DNA of 16,880 bases from assembly GCA_937892995.1 (NCBI GenBank), contig CALBJS010000020.1:1-16880 (forward strand), given 5' to 3'. Shown here piece after piece: positions 13,445 to 16,880 of this stretch. The stretch comes from an uncultured Peptococcaceae bacterium. Its GTDB lineage: Bacteria; Bacillota; Desulfitobacteriia; Desulfitobacteriales; Syntrophobotulaceae. The notes under the pieces are model-generated. The model saw only the letters and a list, made by a program, of their open reading frames with translations. It was not told the origin of the DNA and did not search any database. The translations under genes were made by a program, and so were the position numbers. The number at the start of each line of letters is the position of its first letter. Position 1 is the stretch's first letter.

Positions 13445-14914
13445 TTGATAAATGATAAGAAAGTAAAACTGCGGCTTTTGCCGCCAGTTCACAAGGTTGT
13501 GGAAGAGGTCTCCCAAATCGGGGAAATAAAAGATAATTATTATATTTCTGGAATTACCTGGGCGGTTAGAAACGCTTTAGAAAAAGCAAGGGTTATAATC
13601 TTAGATTCAGACAATAGCCAGGAAAGTGGTACTATTTCTAAAATCAGAGAGGCAAGGGCAGAATTCTGGGAATACAGCCCCGAAGAATTCTGCCCCGCAC
13701 TTCATGATTGGTTAAATAACGAGGTTTTAAAGGAACTCCAAGATTCCAATACTATCTTAAGAAGAATAATAAACGCTACCGGGGTTGTTCTACATACCAA
13801 TTGTGGAAGAGCACTCTTGGCACCGGAAGTTGCCGATTATGTAGCCCGGCAGGCATTACACTATACTAACCTTGAGCTAGACCTGGAAACCGGAAATAGA
13901 GGAAGTAGAAACGATCATATCCAAGAATTATTAATTGAACTTACCGGGGCTGAAGCATCACTTGTTGTCAATAATAATGCCGCAGCAGTTCTTTTGATAA
14001 TGAATACCCTTGCTAAGCAGAAAGAAGTGATAGTATCTCGGGGTGAGCTAGTAGAGGTCGGGGGGTCTTTCCGGATACCTGAGGTATTAAAGGCCGGTGG
14101 TGCCAATTTAGTGGAAGTTGGGGCTACTAATAAGACCTGGATTAAAGATTACCGCGAGGCTGTAAACCCGGAGACTGCCCTCTTACTAAAAGTACATACG
14201 AGCAACTACCGAATTGAAGGCTTTCAGCATTCTGTTTCTACTGAGGAATTGGTTAAATTAGGAGGCGAGTTAGGTATTCCCGTAGTAGAAGATCTAGGAA
14301 GCGGAAGTTTTTTAGATGGAGTGGAACTGGGGTTGCCTAAAGAACCAACAATTCAAGAAGTAGTGAGAACAGGGGTATCCCTTGTGTGTTTCAGTGGTGA
14401 TAAATTGCTGGGAGGTCCTCAAGCCGGAATAATAGTGGGGAAAAGTGCACTTATAGAAAGATTAAGGGAAAATCAGCTTACCAGAGCACTTAGGGTAGAT
14501 AAACTCACTTTAGCCGCTTTGGCAGGAACCTTACGCTTATACCAAAGAGGTGAAGTATCTAAGATCCCGGTATGGCAGATGCTCTCCAAAACGAAGAGGG
14601 AATTACACGAGGAAGCTGAGCGTTTTCAGAAGGCTTTAGCAAACCTATCTTCTTTAGAGGTAGAGATTCAGGCTAATAATTCCTTTATAGGTGGAGGGGC
14701 ATTTCCCACAGCAACCCTACCTTCCTCAGTCTGTGCAGTGGGAACGACAAAGGGTACCGCCGGCGAGTTGGAAAGATTTCTCCGTCAAGGTAGGGTCCCT
14801 ATCCTTACTAGGATATTTAAGGACAAGGTACTCTTTGATCCCAGAACATTATTGCCGGGGGATTATCAGGAAATAGTTAATCGTTTTGAGGAATGGGAAA
14901 ATTGTATTCGGTAG
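13445..14914 (+). CDS. selA: L-seryl-tRNA(Sec) selenium transferase SelA
   Basis: SelA is a PLP enzyme that turns Ser-tRNA(Sec) into Sec-tRNA(Sec) using selenophosphate. The protein carries family blocks throughout: LRLLPPVHKVVEE at the start, RRIINATGVVLHTNCGRA, LVVNNNAAAVLLIMNTLA, VSRGELVEVGGSFRIPEVL, EVGATNKTW, and the PLP-lysine region CFSGDKLLGGPQAGIIVG (Lys about residue 320). No ATG begins the frame. TTG at 13445 is preferred (489 residues) because AGAGGT at 13432-13437 is 7 bases before it; TTG at 13412 would add 11 residues but has no ribosome site. Either is slightly long for the family. It ends in a perfect palindromic terminator, so selD is transcribed separately. No selB or selC is in the window. 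Confidence 0.93.
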   Translation: MINDKKVKLRLLPPVHKVVEEVSQIGEIKDNYYISGITWAVRNALEKARVIILDSDNSQESGTISKIREARAEFWEYSPEEFCPALHDWLNNEVLKELQDSNTILRRIINATGVVLHTNCGRALLAPEVADYVARQALHYTNLELDLETGNRGSRNDHIQELLIELTGAEASLVVNNNAAAVLLIMNTLAKQKEVIVSRGELVEVGGSFRIPEVLKAGGANLVEVGATNKTWIKDYREAVNPETALLLKVHTSNYRIEGFQHSVSTEELVKLGGELGIPVVEDLGSGSFLDGVELGLPKEPTIQEVVRTGVSLVCFSGDKLLGGPQAGIIVGKSALIERLRENQLTRALRVDKLTLAALAGTLRLYQRGEVSKIPVWQMLSKTKRELHEEAERFQKALANLSSLEVEIQANNSFIGGGAFPTATLPSSVCAVGTTKGTAGELERFLRQGRVPILTRIFKDKVLFDPRTLLPGDYQEIVNRFEEWENCIR

Positions 14915-14941
14915 TGATGATTAGTCAAAGAACAGGCTTGG

Positions 14942-14971
14942 AAATCCTATATCTTAAGATATAGGATTTTT
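14942..14971. terminator. Palindromic terminator after selA
   Basis: AAATCCTATATCTT (14942-14955) and its exact complement (14956-14969) make a perfect 28-base palindrome followed by a T tract (TTTTTG from about 14967). It starts 27 bases after the selA stop. Confidence 0.85.
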
Positions 14972-14976
14972 GTTTA

Positions 14977-15005
14977 TTGAAGGGGATATAAGTTGGTGTT
15001 ATAAT
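14977..15005 (+). promoter_or_regulatory. Sigma-A-type promoter for selD
   Basis: TTGAAG (14977-14982), a spacer of exactly 17 bases, and a perfect TATAAT (15000-15005). It lies just past the selA terminator, so selD has its own promoter. Transcription would start near 15012, giving a leader of about 178 bases before the ATG. Confidence 0.8.
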
Positions 15006-15011
15006 GGCTTG

Positions 15012-15189
15012 TAAAGAAAATTTTCGTCTTTTAACCCTTGGGATAGACAATAATCTACGAAATTAACTTAAAATACCCGGATTAAGAATTTAATTTAGTT
15101 CAAAATAATAAAAGACTAGAAAAGATTATAATAATAATCGGAGATTAGCACCTTTACGCTATGATTTTCAGTAAAGGGGGGAAGGCAAA
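15012..15189 (+). promoter_or_regulatory. Long selD 5' leader with hairpin next to the ribosome site
   Basis: Within this AT-rich leader CCTTTAC (15151-15157) pairs perfectly with GTAAAGG (15171-15177), loop of 13 bases; the right arm runs into the ribosome site (AAGGGGGGAAGG, 15174-15185). A second GTAAAG at 15011-15016, at the predicted transcript start, could pair with the same CTTTAC instead. No known riboswitch, tRNA cloverleaf or T tract was recognised in the leader. Confidence 0.45.
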
Positions 15190-16248
15190 ATGGTTAGGGA
15201 AAAAATCAGACTTACCCAGTTTTCCACCAAGGCCGGTTGAGGATGCAAAATTGGTCCTGGTGACCTGGCACAAGTCTTGTGTCATTTACCTTATTGTAAT
15301 GAGGATCCTAATCTCTTAGTTGGAATTGAAACGTCAGACGATGCCGGTGTTTACCGTCTGAATAATAGTCAGGCTATAGTACAGACTGTAGACTTTTTCA
15401 CTCCTGTAGTCGATGATCCGTACTCTTTTGGACAAATAGCGGCGGCTAACGCATTAAGTGACATTTATGCAATGGGTGCCCAACCTATCACTGCCTTGAA
15501 CCTTGTTTCTTTCCCGATAGATAAACTTGAAAAGGACATTTTACTGGAGATTTTAAGAGGAGGAAGGGATAAGGTACGGGAAGCGGAGGCTGTGATTATC
15601 GGGGGGCACTCCATAGACGATTCTGAACCAAAATATGGTTTGGCTGTGACCGGTCTTGTTCATCCCGATAGAATACTCACTAATTCCGGTTCTAAGCAGG
15701 GGGATTATCTGGTTTTAACTAAGCCTTTAGGGATAGGAATAATAGCAACCGGTATCAAGCGAGGCATAGTAAAAAGTGAAGATGAAGATCAGGTCGTACA
15801 GACCATGGCCGATTTAAATAAAGAAGCTTCACTGCTTGCTTCAGAGATAGGAGTAAATGCTTGTACGGATATTACAGGTTTCGGTTTATTAGGTCATCTT
15901 CACGAGATGATGAAGGCAAGTGCTTTAAAAGCAGATATCTTTACGGAAAACATACCTGTCCTCAATTCTGTATGGCATTGCTTAGATCAAGGCATGGTAC
16001 CCGGGGGAACATTAGCTAATCTGGAGTATCTTGAGAAATATTTAGAATCGTTTTGTAGCTTGGATTGGAAACTGATCCTTGGGGATGCCCAGACTTCGGG
16101 CGGATTACTGCTTTCGGTCCCCGAAGGAAAAATTGAAAAATTATTATCTAAATTAAACACTAAAAACGGTTGTCCACAAGTAATTGGCAGGGTATACTCA
16201 GGAGAAGCGGGAAAAATATCAATATATGAAGCCAAAATCAATTTTTAA
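15190..16248 (+). CDS. selD: Selenophosphate synthetase SelD, selenocysteine-containing (in-frame TGA at codon 17)
   Basis: SelD makes selenophosphate from selenide and ATP. Translation from ATG 15190 gives MVREKIRLTQFSTKAG, then TGA at 15238-15240 (codon 17), then GCKIGPGDLAQVL. This is the GxGxK active-site loop of SelD, where E. coli has Cys17 and Lys20; here residue 17 must be Sec, and Lys20 is present. The rest is typical: ETSDDAGVY, QTVDFFTPVVDDPYSFGQIAAANALSD, GGHSIDDSEPKYGLAVTG, TDITGFGLLGHLHEM, DAQTSGGLL. Read with Sec the protein is 352 residues, normal for SelD. The ribosome site AAGGGGGGAAGG is just before the ATG. A call that treats TGA as stop would begin at TTG 15277 and lose the catalytic loop. 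Confidence 0.95.
15253..15290 (+). promoter_or_regulatory. Candidate bacterial SECIS element of selD
   Basis: Two overlapping hairpins follow the TGA at the distance expected for SelB recognition. The larger (15259-15290) has an 8-bp upper stem (15266-15273 with 15277-15284, one G-U), loop GUC, a CC/U internal loop, and a 5-bp lower stem (one G-U); its loop G is 33 bases past the TGA. The smaller (15253-15265) is GGUC/GACC with loop CUGGU, its loop starting 16 bases past the TGA. They cannot both form. Confidence 0.65.
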
Positions 16249-16275
16249 ATAATAAACATAATGGAGTGGGCAGAA

Positions 16276-16880
16276 TTGAAGAGAAAACCTAGGAAAAAGA
16301 GGAGAATTTTAATAATAATAGCCGTACTGCTAGCAGGAATTTTAACCGGGACAGCAGCTTTTGGGTATATGTATTTCAATCAAAATAATGATGGGGATGG
16401 TTTGGGTTTTCCTGATGTTGCTGAAAATCCTACCTTTGATAAAAGGGTAAGTTTTCTACTTATCGGTGCGGATAAAAGGCCGGGGGATAACTCTTTTAAT
16501 GCCGATTCTTTAATAGTAGTCAGTGTTGACCCTGACACGAAGATAATCTCGATGTTGTCGATTCCCAGGGACACAAGGATAACCCTCGGTTCCAATTCTT
16601 TTGTTAAGATCAATTCTGTACCTATGCTTAGAGGAATTCCGGAATTGAAAAATCAGGTAACAGAGCTTACCGGTATCCCTCTTGATGGTTATGTCCTGAC
16701 CAATTTTGAAGGTTTTAAAACTATTATAGATACATTAGGCGGCATTACTATCTATGTTGAGAAAAGGATGGGGCCATTCCATACAGGGGATAAAGTTGAC
16801 GGTCTCATTGACTTACAAAAAGGTGAACAACGGATGACGGGTTCTCTTGCTCTGCAGTATGCTCGTTGGCGCAATGATGA
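16276..16880 (+). CDS. LytR-CpsA-Psr (LCP) family cell-wall glycopolymer transferase, 3' truncated by window edge
   Basis: LCP enzymes attach teichoic acid-like or other glycopolymers to peptidoglycan on the outer face of the membrane. The visible 201 codons show a basic N-terminus (KRKPRKKRR), one membrane segment (about 11-33), a short linker, and the LCP domain: FLLIGADKRPGD (57-71), NADSLIV with D77, SIPRDTRI with R98 and D99, KINSVPML, LTGIPLDGYVLTNFEGFKTIIDTLGGI, and LALQYARWRNDD at the edge. These Asp and Arg residues are the conserved catalytic/pyrophosphate-binding ones. TTG at 16276 is preferred: GGAGTGG (16263-16269) serves it well, while an in-frame ATG at 16261 has no ribosome site. 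Only 27 bases follow the selD stop with no terminator, so it may be co-transcribed. Confidence 0.92.
   Translation, partial: MKRKPRKKRRILIIIAVLLAGILTGTAAFGYMYFNQNNDGDGLGFPDVAENPTFDKRVSFLLIGADKRPGDNSFNADSLIVVSVDPDTKIISMLSIPRDTRITLGSNSFVKINSVPMLRGIPELKNQVTELTGIPLDGYVLTNFEGFKTIIDTLGGITIYVEKRMGPFHTGDKVDGLIDLQKGEQRMTGSLALQYARWRND

Noticed and set aside
15127..15132. Second TATAAT in the selD leader as an extra promoter
   Set aside because: No -35-like hexamer 16-18 bases upstream; AT-rich surroundings produce such hexamers by chance.
15012..15189. tRNA-Sec (selC) hidden in the selA-selD gap
   Set aside because: No acceptor stem, TTCGA-type T loop or cloverleaf pairing could be found; the gap is AT-rich.
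15277..16248. selD as a 323-residue gene starting at TTG 15277, or as a pseudogene with a nonsense mutation
   Set aside because: The upstream frame with ribosome site and ATG at 15190 encodes the conserved SelD N-terminus, and the sole TGA is exactly at the Cys/Sec position. A random nonsense mutation there is far less likely, and no ribosome site serves 15277.

Overview
The window reads as a chromosomal segment of a low-to-mid GC, motile, anaerobic Firmicute, most likely of the class Clostridia (Peptococcaceae/Desulfitobacteriaceae-like; this is inference, I cannot place it to genus). The reasons are the FlhF/FlhG/CheC/CheD/sigma-28 gene order, strong GGAGG-type ribosome binding sites, several TTG/GTG starts, a MecA-like ClpC adaptor, a LytR-CpsA-Psr wall enzyme, and use of selenocysteine.

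Region 1 (1-5991) is the end of a fla/che operon, all on the plus strand with overlapping or near-overlapping genes: 3' part of flhA, flhF, flhG, a PilZ/YcgR-type c-di-GMP receptor, cheC, cheD, a small two-helix membrane protein and the flagellar sigma factor fliA, closed by a hairpin terminator. Region 2 (6053-11204) starts with a good sigma-28-type promoter and encodes hook and rod parts: fliK (hook length), flgD (hook cap), flgE (hook), a FlgG-type rod protein, flgB and a FlgF-type protein. Region 3 (11339-12348) holds a lone cheW and an unrecognised membrane protein.

Region 4 (12400-13411) has a MecA-like adaptor gene converging on a small minus-strand gene for a four-cysteine zinc-ribbon protein, with a perfect bidirectional terminator between them. 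Region 5 (13445-16248) is a selenium locus: selA, a terminator, then selD on its own promoter with a leader of about 180 bases. selD has an in-frame TGA at codon 17 (15238-15240), exactly at the catalytic Cys/Sec position of selenophosphate synthetase, with hairpins just downstream that could be its SECIS. A naive gene call would start selD too late (15277) and lose the active site. The window ends inside a LytR-CpsA-Psr family gene.

The genes fit together as two functional blocks: flagellum placement, export, hook/rod assembly and adaptation; and synthesis of Sec-tRNA (SelA) from selenophosphate (SelD, itself a selenoprotein). No rRNA, tRNA, CRISPR, insertion sequence or prophage signal was seen. 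No gene-free stretch exceeds 300 bases; the longest is 14915-15189. The items most worth a second look are the Sec-containing SelD with its leader and SECIS candidates, the minus-strand small zinc protein, a 15-base motif repeated at identical distance before flgE and the FlgG-type gene, and mutually exclusive hairpins inside fliA.
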